Origin: an uncultured Treponema sp. | Lineage (GTDB): Bacteria; Spirochaetota; Spirochaetia; Treponematales; Treponemataceae | Direction of reading: 5' to 3' | DNA: 8,442 nt | NCBI GenBank assembly: GCA_937891125.1 | Contig: CALAEZ010000308.1 | Coordinates: 1-8,442, forward strand | In this document: positions 1-5,869 of the stretch, piece by piece | How positions within the stretch are numbered: position 1 is the stretch's first letter | Layout: each line of letters starts with the position of its first letter | Translations under genes and position numbers: made by a program | Notes under the pieces: generated by a model | The model's database searches: none | What the model was told of the DNA's origin: nothing | The model's input: only the letters and a program-made list of their open reading frames with translations

Positions 1-561
1 GGTAGAAAGATAGCGTAAGACGCGGTCTAAAATGCGCTCAACGCCGCAGAGCTTTACTTCAGGGAGCGTTTCAAGGCGGTCTGCAATAGCCGGAAGCGGC
101 GCATGTTTGTGCTTTGCGTCAGGACCTCCCAGCACCTCGCAGATAAAGCGGCGCGCGGTTCTGCCTTCGTCAACTCTGTCCATGTAGTCAGTTTCGTCTA
201 GCTCGCGCTCTTCTTCGATAAGGCGGGCGGCGCGCTCTAGTGACACAATTTCCGTGCTTGAAGCGAAGCTGTTTGTGTAGTGCGCGCCATCGGGAGCTGC
301 GGCTGCGCCCAAGCCAGAGCCTGTATCTGCGGGTGCATCGACGCTTGCGTCCGGACTGCCGCCAGACTTTACCGCATCCGCATTTTGCACCAGCTCTTTT
401 TCACCGGAAAGAGCCTGAAGAAAAGCCGATTTTCCGCTTCCCGCCTCGCCGATGACTAGCCACGCCTCTCCTGCGCGCATTTCCCAGTCAACGCGGTCAA
501 TAAAAATCGTATGTAAATCCTGCACACGGCAGTTTTTAATCGAAATAAGTGAATCAGACAT
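1..561 (-). CDS. ModF-like ABC ATP-binding protein, N-terminal part (runs off left edge)
   Basis: This is the first 187 residues of an ABC ATPase read from ATG at 561; the 3' end lies outside the window. A Walker A motif GEAGSGKS occupies residues 38-45. Residues about 104-141, including DEGRTARRFI, and the terminal RYLST resemble E. coli ModF, a protein with two fused ABC domains in which YLSTGE replaces the usual LSGGQ signature. That comparison is from memory. ModF-type proteins are soluble ATPases linked by name to molybdate transport, but their role is poorly defined. No permease or other molybdate gene is visible here. Odd feature: residues about 62-100 are a low-complexity Ala/Gly/Ser/Asp-rich segment placed just after the Walker A helix, where ModF has no comparable stretch. 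No clear ribosome binding site precedes the ATG. ABC ATPase identity is secure; the ModF subtype is likely. Confidence 0.82.
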   Translation of the reverse strand, partial: MSDSLISIKNCRVQDLHTIFIDRVDWEMRAGEAWLVIGEAGSGKSAFLQALSGEKELVQNADAVKSGGSPDASVDAPADTGSGLGAAAAPDGAHYTNSFASSTEIVSLERAARLIEEERELDETDYMDRVDEGRTARRFICEVLGGPDAKHKHAPLPAIADRLETLPEVKLCGVERILDRVLRYLST

Positions 562-704
562 AGGCAAACTGTACCCACTTTACGCCGTGTACGCAAGCGA
601 TACGAAGCCACAAAGCGCACGTCCCGAACCGCGAAGCAAACAGTTTTTCATGGTGCAAGTGGCTCCGTTCTGTGCTACACTGCTTGCAGGAGCCGAGACG
701 CAGT
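562..704. other. Divergent intergenic region between the ModF-like gene and nth
   Basis: This gap must hold the promoters of both flanking genes. For nth the best candidate is an extended -10 element, TGC followed by TACACT (673-681), but no good -35 lies 16-18 bases upstream. AGGAG at 688-692 is the likely nth ribosome binding site. I saw no strong hairpin, tRNA or small ORF here. Confidence 0.5.
568..596 (-). promoter_or_regulatory. Possible promoter of the ModF-like gene
   Basis: On the minus strand TTGCGT (591-596) and TACAGT (568-573) are separated by 17 bases; each matches the sigma-70 consensus at 4 of 6 positions. The -10 box ends only six bases before the ATG at 561, so transcription from here would give an almost leaderless mRNA. 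That would fit the absence of a Shine-Dalgarno sequence. This is weak evidence from box matching alone. Confidence 0.25.
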
Positions 705-1340
705 ATGAATCTTCTTACAGACGATGAAATCATAACGGTTATGGAGCGATTTAAGGCGCAAAATCCTGAGCCAAAGTCTGAGCTTGAATACAGCTCGCCG
801 TTTACGCTTTTAGTCGCGGTGGTGCTTTCGGCACAAGCAACAGACAAAAGCGTAAACATTGCCACCCGAAAGCTCTACAAGGTTGCCGATAGCCCTGAAA
901 AAATACTGGCACTCGGCGAAGAAGGTCTTATTCCTTACATACAGTCAATCGGATTATACAAATCAAAGGCGCGCCATGTGATAGGCTTGTGCCAAAAGTT
1001 GCTGTCAGATTTTGCTGGCGTGGTGCCGCGCGACCGTGAATCGCTGATGTCGCTGCCAGGCGTGGGGCGCAAAACGGCAAATGTGGTGCTGAACGTTGTC
1101 TGGGGCGAGCACACCATGCCGGTAGACACGCATCTGCTGCGCATTTGTCCGAAAATCGGGCTGGCAGAAGGAAGCACGCCGCAAGCAGTCGAAGAAAGCC
1201 TTGTTGCGCGTATTCCGGATGCGTACATGCAGCATGCGCACCACTGGCTTATTCTGCACGGGCGCTACGTGTGTACCGCACTCGCACCAAAATGCAACAC
1301 TTGCTTGCTTAGCGATATATGTAAGCACAATGAGCCTTGA
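705..1340 (+). CDS. nth: Endonuclease III (DNA glycosylase/AP lyase)
   Basis: Endonuclease III removes oxidised pyrimidines from DNA and nicks the resulting abasic site in base excision repair in the cytoplasm. The 211-residue protein is the usual family length and parallels E. coli Nth throughout. Residues 30-50 hold the SSPF...LLSAQATD-type segment. The helix-hairpin-helix LPGVGRKTANVVLN (117-130) carries the catalytic lysine K123. VDTH (140-143) carries the catalytic aspartate D141. The C-terminal [4Fe-4S] ligands are C190, C197, C200 and C206, with the classic spacing C-x6-C-x2-C-x5-C. I chose ATG 705 because it matches the family N-terminus and has AGGAG twelve bases upstream. A GTG at 672 would add eleven residues unlike the family. 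The gene is convergent with the downstream lipoprotein gene and seems to be monocistronic. Nothing is missing. Confidence 0.97.
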   Translation: MNLLTDDEIITVMERFKAQNPEPKSELEYSSPFTLLVAVVLSAQATDKSVNIATRKLYKVADSPEKILALGEEGLIPYIQSIGLYKSKARHVIGLCQKLLSDFAGVVPRDRESLMSLPGVGRKTANVVLNVVWGEHTMPVDTHLLRICPKIGLAEGSTPQAVEESLVARIPDAYMQHAHHWLILHGRYVCTALAPKCNTCLLSDICKHNEP

Positions 1341-1383
1341 GCTTGCTGTGCCGGAAGCGTGCGGCAGTCGGCGGATTTTGCTG

Positions 1384-2058
1384 CTACCAGCTGACCGTCC
1401 AGCTCTGTTCCCTGGTGCTCGTGAGTGTTTCTCCTAACGAAACGGCTGCGGTTGTCTTTTTTTTGCCGTCGGGCGAGGTAAGCGTTATTTTGAGTGTTCC
1501 TGCCGTCAAATCCTCTGCAAACTGCTTACCGTACAAGCTTGCAAGCAGCTCGGTGTAGTCGGTAACGGTGGTCGCTTCTGCGCTTTCGTCAAGCACTGGA
1601 ATCATCAGCAGGTCAAAGTAGAGCCGTGCGTCCTCGCTTGACAGCATGTAGAGCATACCAAGCTGGCGCGGCCCAAGTGTGAGCGTAAGCGAATTTTTTG
1701 TGCGGGTAAGCAACCCAGTTGCCGGGAGTGCGCCTTCGCTTAACGAGCGGTACACGGCGGTTGCCGCAATGTCTGTCGGTGTGGGATTTTTTGCCGCAAT
1801 GTCAGAAAAGCCACAGTCGGTAAGCACGGTGCTAATGTCACTTGCAGGAATAACCGGCATGGCGTCGTCAACACTGCCGCTGACTGCAACGACAAACGAA
1901 CGCAGCGTATCTGCCGCTGCTGGTGAAAAGCCTGCTTTGAATGCAAGCGAGATTCCGTTTTTGCTGTCTGCCTGCACGGTAAGCTCTGGCGAGCAAGCGG
2001 TCAGCGTGCAAAGAATGGCGGTAGCGCACAGTGCTGCAAAAAAAGCCTTTTTAAGCAT
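1384..2058 (-). CDS. Small lipoprotein of unknown function, cotranscribed with mcp
   Basis: The 224-residue product starts with a basic, hydrophobic signal peptide ending in the lipobox LTAC, with C22 as the lipidated cysteine. The mature protein is therefore anchored to a membrane facing the periplasm or cell surface. No enzymatic motif is recognised and I cannot assign a family. Residues about 130-170 are a conserved-looking core (GPRQLGMLYMLSSEDARLYF, then LLMIPVLDE). The gene lies 12 bases after the mcp stop codon on the same strand, and its AGGAG begins inside that stop (TAGGAG), implying cotranscription and probable translational coupling. A role beside the chemoreceptor, such as ligand capture or envelope anchoring, is only an inference from this arrangement. 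A run of eight A (1457-1464 on this strand), followed by G, encodes KKK near the C-terminus. Confidence 0.85.
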   Translation of the reverse strand: MLKKAFFAALCATAILCTLTACSPELTVQADSKNGISLAFKAGFSPAAADTLRSFVVAVSGSVDDAMPVIPASDISTVLTDCGFSDIAAKNPTPTDIAATAVYRSLSEGALPATGLLTRTKNSLTLTLGPRQLGMLYMLSSEDARLYFDLLMIPVLDESAEATTVTDYTELLASLYGKQFAEDLTAGTLKITLTSPDGKKKTTAAVSLGETLTSTREQSWTVSW

Positions 2059-2067
2059 TTCTGCTGT

Positions 2068-2072
2068 CTCCT
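2068..2072 (-). promoter_or_regulatory. Ribosome binding site overlapping the mcp stop codon
   Basis: AGGAG on the minus strand shares its first two bases (AG) with the TAG stop of mcp at 2071-2073. It sits nine bases before the lipoprotein ATG at 2058. Ribosomes terminating on mcp would be positioned directly over it, so translation of the two genes is probably coupled. Confidence 0.75.
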
Positions 2073-4125
2073 AAACCATAAACTGGTCAATCTGATTACC
2101 GATGTCGGCGATTGAGTCGCGCATTTTGCTAGAAATCGTGCTGAGCGCGGCGCCTGTTTCGTTGATTTTGCGCGCACCGGCAGACATTTCGTCCATGCTT
2201 TGCAGCATTTCGCTAGTTGCCTGCTGCAGGTTCTTTACTTCGTCCAGAATTGCCTGGTTACCGGCAGACATTTCAGATGAAGCGGTGCGCACTTCGCTGG
2301 TGCTGTCGTTCATGGTATGCAGCACATCGATAATCTGGCGTGAGCCGACCGTCTGCTCTTCCATTGCCGATTTAATCTGGCGCACCAGCTGGTCGGTATC
2401 TGCAATTTTTGACGAAACCGAGTTGAACGCCGCGCTAGACTCTGCACTTGCCGCAACAACCGTTTCAATCGAATCTTTTATTGACTTAAGCTGCGTGCCA
2501 ATCGTCTTTGACTGCGCGGTTGATGTTTCTGACAGCACACGAATTTCGTCTGCAACGACGCTAAAGCCGCGTCCCGCATCTCCTGCATGAGCTGCTTCAA
2601 TCGCCGCATTCATGGCAAGCAGGTTTGTCTGGCGGGCAATGTTGGCAATCGTGCGGTTCGCTTCCTGCAGCATTTCTGACTGCGTTTCAATCTGAGCGAT
2701 TTTTTCGTTAACGTCCAACTGCTTGGCGGCGCCGTTCTGCGCGTCTGCCTGTAGCAGTCCGAACGACTCTGCCATTTTGTCAACCGATGCGTTAACCGAC
2801 GAAATGTTACCAATCATCTCTTCAACCGCACTTGACGCTTGTGAAACGCCATCTGCCTGGCCGGCAATCATGCGCTCAAGCGAGGTGATGTTTGACGCAA
2901 TCTGGTTGACGGCGCCGACCGTTTCTGAAACGCTGTCGCTCTGTGTCTGAATCTGGTCGTGCACATTCTTGATGTTGGCGATGATTTCATCGATAGATTG
3001 CGCCGTTTCCTGCGTGCTTGCGTCCAAATCGTTACCGGCGCCGTTCAGCACGTCCTTAGAGCCTTTTATCTGCGCGATAATGCTCTGGAGCTTTTCGGTA
3101 AACTTGTTAAAGCCGATGACGACCGATCCGATTTCGTCTTTTGTCTGCACGGCAATGCGCTGAGTCAGGTCAGCATTTCCGGTTGCTATTTCATGGATAG
3201 AGGAGTCAACCGTTTTGAGCGGCTTTAAGCTGACGGTCAGCAGTACAACGCAAGCAACGGTTGCTGCAATCACCGTGATAATCAGAATGCCCAGAATGAT
3301 GTACGACAGGAAGATGAGCCCGCCAAAAAAGTCTTTATACGGCGCGGCACAGAATACCGCCCAGTCACAGTTTTCGCCGACCGGCTGATAGGCGCATGTC
3401 ATTTTCTTTCCACTAAGCGTCTCGGTATATGCGGCGCTGCCAGTTTTGCCGCTGCGGATTTCTGCCATAATTTCTTGCGGAATTTCCTGTGAGCCGCCGT
3501 CACCTTCAAACTTTCCGATAACCGCGCCGCTTTTCATGTTGATGACAACCGGATGCGCGTTTTTTCCAACTTGCATAACCGATACAATCTGCGACAAAGA
3601 ATCACCAAAGGTAATCGCCGCAAGCACGCCCTGCGGCACATGGTGGTGGTTAAATACAGGAACCGCGTAATACATGAGCGTCTGACCGGCAGCTGCATCA
3701 AACACAGGGTCTGAAACGATTTGCTTTCCTTGCATGGCTGCGGCAAAAAAAGATTCCCGAGAGCCGTTTACCAGCTCGCGGCCTAAGTTGTAGCCGTTGC
3801 CGTTTTTGTCGTAGTAGATAACGTTCTTAAACTTTGTCAGATTGCGGCGGGCAAGCGAGCCAACCGCCTCGTTTTTTTCAACAAGGCTTGCCGCATTGTC
3901 TTTCATAAACGGCTGCGTTGCAAAGGCTTCGAGCATCGTAAAATAGTTGGTGTTGACCGCGTAGACTTCGCTTGCGATTTTTGCCGTTACGTTTGCAAGA
4001 TTTTCCTGCACCGATTCCGAGATAACACTGCGCGAGATAAGCTGCGCCACAATGCCGATAAGCAGGTTAGAAGAGAAAACAACGCTTAAAACCATGACCA
4101 GTAATTTTGATTTTAATGAACGCAT
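2071..4125 (-). CDS. mcp: Methyl-accepting chemotaxis protein (dCache-type receptor)
   Basis: This transmembrane chemoreceptor signals through CheW/CheA to bias flagellar rotation. In the 684 residues, TM1 spans about 8-30 after a basic N-terminus. A periplasmic ligand domain spans about 33-265; its size and the stretch IVSDPVFDAAAGQTLMYYAV fit a double-Cache fold. TM2 is about 267-298 and HAMP about 300-352. A long coiled-coil signalling domain extends to the end, with the diagnostic hairpin tip ARQTNLLAMNAAIEAAHAG (497-515) and GRGFSVVADEIRVLSE after it. No CheR-tethering pentapeptide (NWETF type) is present; the protein ends IDQFMV. The arm from HAMP to tip is roughly 22 heptads. The ATG at 4125 lacks an obvious Shine-Dalgarno but gives a normal Arg/Lys-rich N-terminus before TM1. 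A sigma-28-like promoter lies upstream, and a lipoprotein gene follows in the same operon. The ligand is unknown. Confidence 0.96.
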   Translation of the reverse strand: MRSLKSKLLVMVLSVVFSSNLLIGIVAQLISRSVISESVQENLANVTAKIASEVYAVNTNYFTMLEAFATQPFMKDNAASLVEKNEAVGSLARRNLTKFKNVIYYDKNGNGYNLGRELVNGSRESFFAAAMQGKQIVSDPVFDAAAGQTLMYYAVPVFNHHHVPQGVLAAITFGDSLSQIVSVMQVGKNAHPVVINMKSGAVIGKFEGDGGSQEIPQEIMAEIRSGKTGSAAYTETLSGKKMTCAYQPVGENCDWAVFCAAPYKDFFGGLIFLSYIILGILIITVIAATVACVVLLTVSLKPLKTVDSSIHEIATGNADLTQRIAVQTKDEIGSVVIGFNKFTEKLQSIIAQIKGSKDVLNGAGNDLDASTQETAQSIDEIIANIKNVHDQIQTQSDSVSETVGAVNQIASNITSLERMIAGQADGVSQASSAVEEMIGNISSVNASVDKMAESFGLLQADAQNGAAKQLDVNEKIAQIETQSEMLQEANRTIANIARQTNLLAMNAAIEAAHAGDAGRGFSVVADEIRVLSETSTAQSKTIGTQLKSIKDSIETVVAASAESSAAFNSVSSKIADTDQLVRQIKSAMEEQTVGSRQIIDVLHTMNDSTSEVRTASSEMSAGNQAILDEVKNLQQATSEMLQSMDEMSAGARKINETGAALSTISSKMRDSIADIGNQIDQFMV

Positions 4126-4154
4126 GGCTTAATGGTACGCTGTAAAGTGCCATT

Positions 4155-4181
4155 TTATCAAGAGAAAAAACGCAACCTTTA
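4155..4181 (-). promoter_or_regulatory. Sigma-28 (FliA)-like promoter for mcp and the lipoprotein
   Basis: On the minus strand TAAAGGTT (4174-4181) is followed after 11 bases by CTTGATAA (4155-4162). The motility sigma-28 consensus is TAAAGTTT, N11, GCCGATAA, so the -35 box matches 7 of 8 and the -10 box keeps the GATAA core. Predicted initiation is near 4148, about 23 bases before the mcp ATG. Chemoreceptor genes are classic sigma-28 targets, which supports the assignment. Confidence 0.6.
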
Positions 4182-4200
4182 GCATTTTGTGGTCAAAACA

Positions 4201-4213
4201 AAGGTGACACCTT
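4201..4213. promoter_or_regulatory. 13-base palindrome AAGGTG-A-CACCTT, candidate operator
   Basis: Perfect six-base arms surround a single central base. The palindrome overlaps the first two bases of the -35 box proposed for the solute-binding protein gene. It lies 20 bases upstream of the mcp sigma-28-like -35 box. A dimeric regulator bound here could act on the sugar operon and possibly on both directions. No regulator gene is visible in the window. Confidence 0.4.
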
Positions 4214-4240
4214 GCGAACTTGCTAGTCTGGTCGTATCAT
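4212..4240 (+). promoter_or_regulatory. Sigma-70-type promoter of the SBP-GH27 operon
   Basis: TTGCGA (4212-4217, 4 of 6 to consensus) and TATCAT (4235-4240, 5 of 6) are separated by the optimal 17 bases. Initiation is expected near 4247, giving a leader of about 59 bases before the ATG at 4306. Palindromes overlap both ends of the promoter, as expected for a regulated sugar operon. Confidence 0.5.
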
Positions 4241-4249
4241 CGAAACGAT
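4239..4249. promoter_or_regulatory. Inverted repeat ATCG-AAA-CGAT at the predicted start site, candidate operator
   Basis: Four-base arms around AAA cover the end of the -10 box and the predicted +1. That is a typical repressor position. The CGAAACG core is loosely like LacI/GalR-family operators, but it is too short for a firm call. Confidence 0.35.
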
Positions 4250-4265
4250 TATGCATTTTTCGGTA

Positions 4266-4279
4266 GCGACTACTGTCGC
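4266..4279 (+). other. Small hairpin in the SBP mRNA leader
   Basis: GCGAC, loop TACT, GTCGC forms a perfect five-base-pair stem. It ends twelve bases before the AGGAGG ribosome binding site (4291-4296). It could stabilise the leader or be incidental. No T-run follows, so it is not a terminator. Confidence 0.3.
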
Positions 4280-4305
4280 GGGCATTTATAAGGAGGCGTG
4301 ATAAA

Positions 4306-5847
4306 ATGAAGAATCGAACTGTTTTTTGCTTTCAAATGGCTACGATTGCAGTCTGTGCAGGCTGTGTGCTTGCAGTAAGTGCATTGTCTGGCTGCAGTGC
4401 AAAAAAGCAGCAGTCTGCAGATTCAGATGTGCTTACCTTTATGCTTATCGACAATGAAGGTAATCCGCTCTCTGGCACCAATGCAAATACGGTTATCAAC
4501 ACTATGGAGCAATGGACGGGCAGCAAAATAAGCTTCCAGTTTGTGCCGAACGATTCATACAATGACCAAGTCCATGCACTCTTAAAAACGCCAGCATCAC
4601 TTCCGATGATTATGAGCGTGAATAAGCTTGATCAGGACATTATTGCAGCCGTGCAGCAGGATTTATTTTGGGATTTGAACGATTTTATCTGGGACAGCGC
4701 AAAATATCCGAATCTGTCAAAAGCAAACAAAAATGTCTGCAAAAGCCTTGAAGTGAGAGGCAAGCTCATCGGGCTGTACAAGGCTCGCGACATCGGCAGA
4801 AACGGGTTCGGCTACCGCACGGACTGGGCGGAAAAGCTTGGTCTGCCTGCTCCCCGCACGCCAGAAGATGTCTACAACATGATGAAGGCGTTTGCCACGC
4901 AAGACCCTGACGGCAACGGCATTGACGACACCTTTGGGCTTGCCATGTGTAATTACACCGGCCCGTTTGACATTATTCAAACCTGGTTTGGCTGTGGTAA
5001 CGGCTGGATTGAAGAAAACGGCAAGCTGTTGCCTGTGCACCAGACTGCCGCCTACAAGGATGCGCTCGACTGGATGCGCCGCCTGTACGAAGAAAAGCTT
5101 ATTCCGCAGGATTGGCGCACGCGCGAAAGCAAGTACTGGCAGGATCAGGTAAAAAACGGCGAGGCGGGCATGTTTGTCGATGTCATGGACGGCTCACGCC
5201 GCATCTGGGATAACTTTGTGAACGGCAAGATTCCGTCGGTTGTTGACCCGGAAAAAACAGCGACCATGACGCTTGTCGGCCCGATAAACGGTGCCACGCT
5301 TGCAACCGCCGGCTACAACGGCTTTATTGTGATTACCAAAACTGCTGCCACCCGCGAGCAGGTAGAAGCCTGCCTGCATTACCTCGATAAAATGTGTGAC
5401 GATGAAATGATTATTCTGGCGGCGTACGGCCTAAAGAATGTGCATTATACCATTGACACCAGCGGCTATCTGGTGCCCAATGCCGACAAATCTTCCTCAA
5501 AAGCCTACAGCGCCTTAAACCAGACGCAGTGCTTTATTCCGCACGGGCTTTCTGCTGCCAAGCCTTCTATCAAACAGACAGACCGCAAGCTTAAAGAGCT
5601 GGAGGTGATTGCCTCCAATGAAAAATATGCCGTGTTCAATCCCGCGCTGTCGTTCCTTGCAAACTCGCCGACGTATGCAAAAAGCGGCTCTCGGCTCGAT
5701 AAGCTCATTTCTGACGCCCGTACGCAGTACATCTGTGGCGAAATAAACGAGCTGGGGCTGCAGGACGCCTTTGACCAGTGGAATAAGCAAGGCGGAACGG
5801 CAGTGCTGTCAGAAGTAAACGAGCAGTACCGCGCTGCCAAAAAGTAG
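4306..5847 (+). CDS. Extracellular solute-binding lipoprotein (LipO/YtcQ-like), probable oligosaccharide ABC importer component
   Basis: This protein would capture a sugar outside the inner membrane and deliver it to an ABC permease. The 513-residue product has a signal peptide with lipobox LSGC (C30 lipidated), followed by a Lys/Gln/Ser-rich tether. The body has the two-lobed family 1 binding-protein layout. Useful landmarks are TMEQWTG (66-72), the calcium-loop-like DPDGNGIDDTFG (200-211), typical of the LipO/YtcQ group, and YNGFIVITK (337-345). A strong AGGAGG (4291-4296) lies nine bases before the ATG. The hydrolase gene follows after 22 bases, so the pair forms an operon. No permease or ATPase partner is present, although family members often sit beside LplB/YtcP-type permeases, so the importer partners must be encoded elsewhere. 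The exact ligand is unknown; the neighbouring GH27 enzyme suggests an alpha-linked galactoside or related oligosaccharide. Confidence 0.92.
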   Translation: MKNRTVFCFQMATIAVCAGCVLAVSALSGCSAKKQQSADSDVLTFMLIDNEGNPLSGTNANTVINTMEQWTGSKISFQFVPNDSYNDQVHALLKTPASLPMIMSVNKLDQDIIAAVQQDLFWDLNDFIWDSAKYPNLSKANKNVCKSLEVRGKLIGLYKARDIGRNGFGYRTDWAEKLGLPAPRTPEDVYNMMKAFATQDPDGNGIDDTFGLAMCNYTGPFDIIQTWFGCGNGWIEENGKLLPVHQTAAYKDALDWMRRLYEEKLIPQDWRTRESKYWQDQVKNGEAGMFVDVMDGSRRIWDNFVNGKIPSVVDPEKTATMTLVGPINGATLATAGYNGFIVITKTAATREQVEACLHYLDKMCDDEMIILAAYGLKNVHYTIDTSGYLVPNADKSSSKAYSALNQTQCFIPHGLSAAKPSIKQTDRKLKELEVIASNEKYAVFNPALSFLANSPTYAKSGSRLDKLISDARTQYICGEINELGLQDAFDQWNKQGGTAVLSEVNEQYRAAKK

Positions 5848-5869
5848 CGGCAGACGGGGAAACAAGCAC

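Noticed and set aside
672..704. GTG start at 672 for nth, giving an 11-residue extension
   Set aside because: The extension does not resemble endonuclease III N-termini, and AGGAG lies inside it, properly placed only for ATG 705.
452..727. Plus-strand open frame spanning the ModF-like start and the nth start
   Set aside because: It overlaps the conserved Walker A coding strand in antisense and has no domain signal.
1349..1366. TGCCG/CGGCA hairpin between the convergent nth and lipoprotein genes, possible terminator
   Set aside because: Only five pairs with an eight-base loop, and no T-run directly follows on either strand.
1679..2074. 131-codon plus-strand open frame opposite the lipoprotein gene
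   Set aside because: The minus-strand frame has a proper signal peptide, lipobox and ribosome binding site; the plus-strand frame has none of these.
2102..2590. 162-codon plus-strand open frame inside mcp
   Set aside because: It lies opposite the highly conserved MCP signalling domain, and its product is a Ser/Ala/Ile-rich mirror with no motif.
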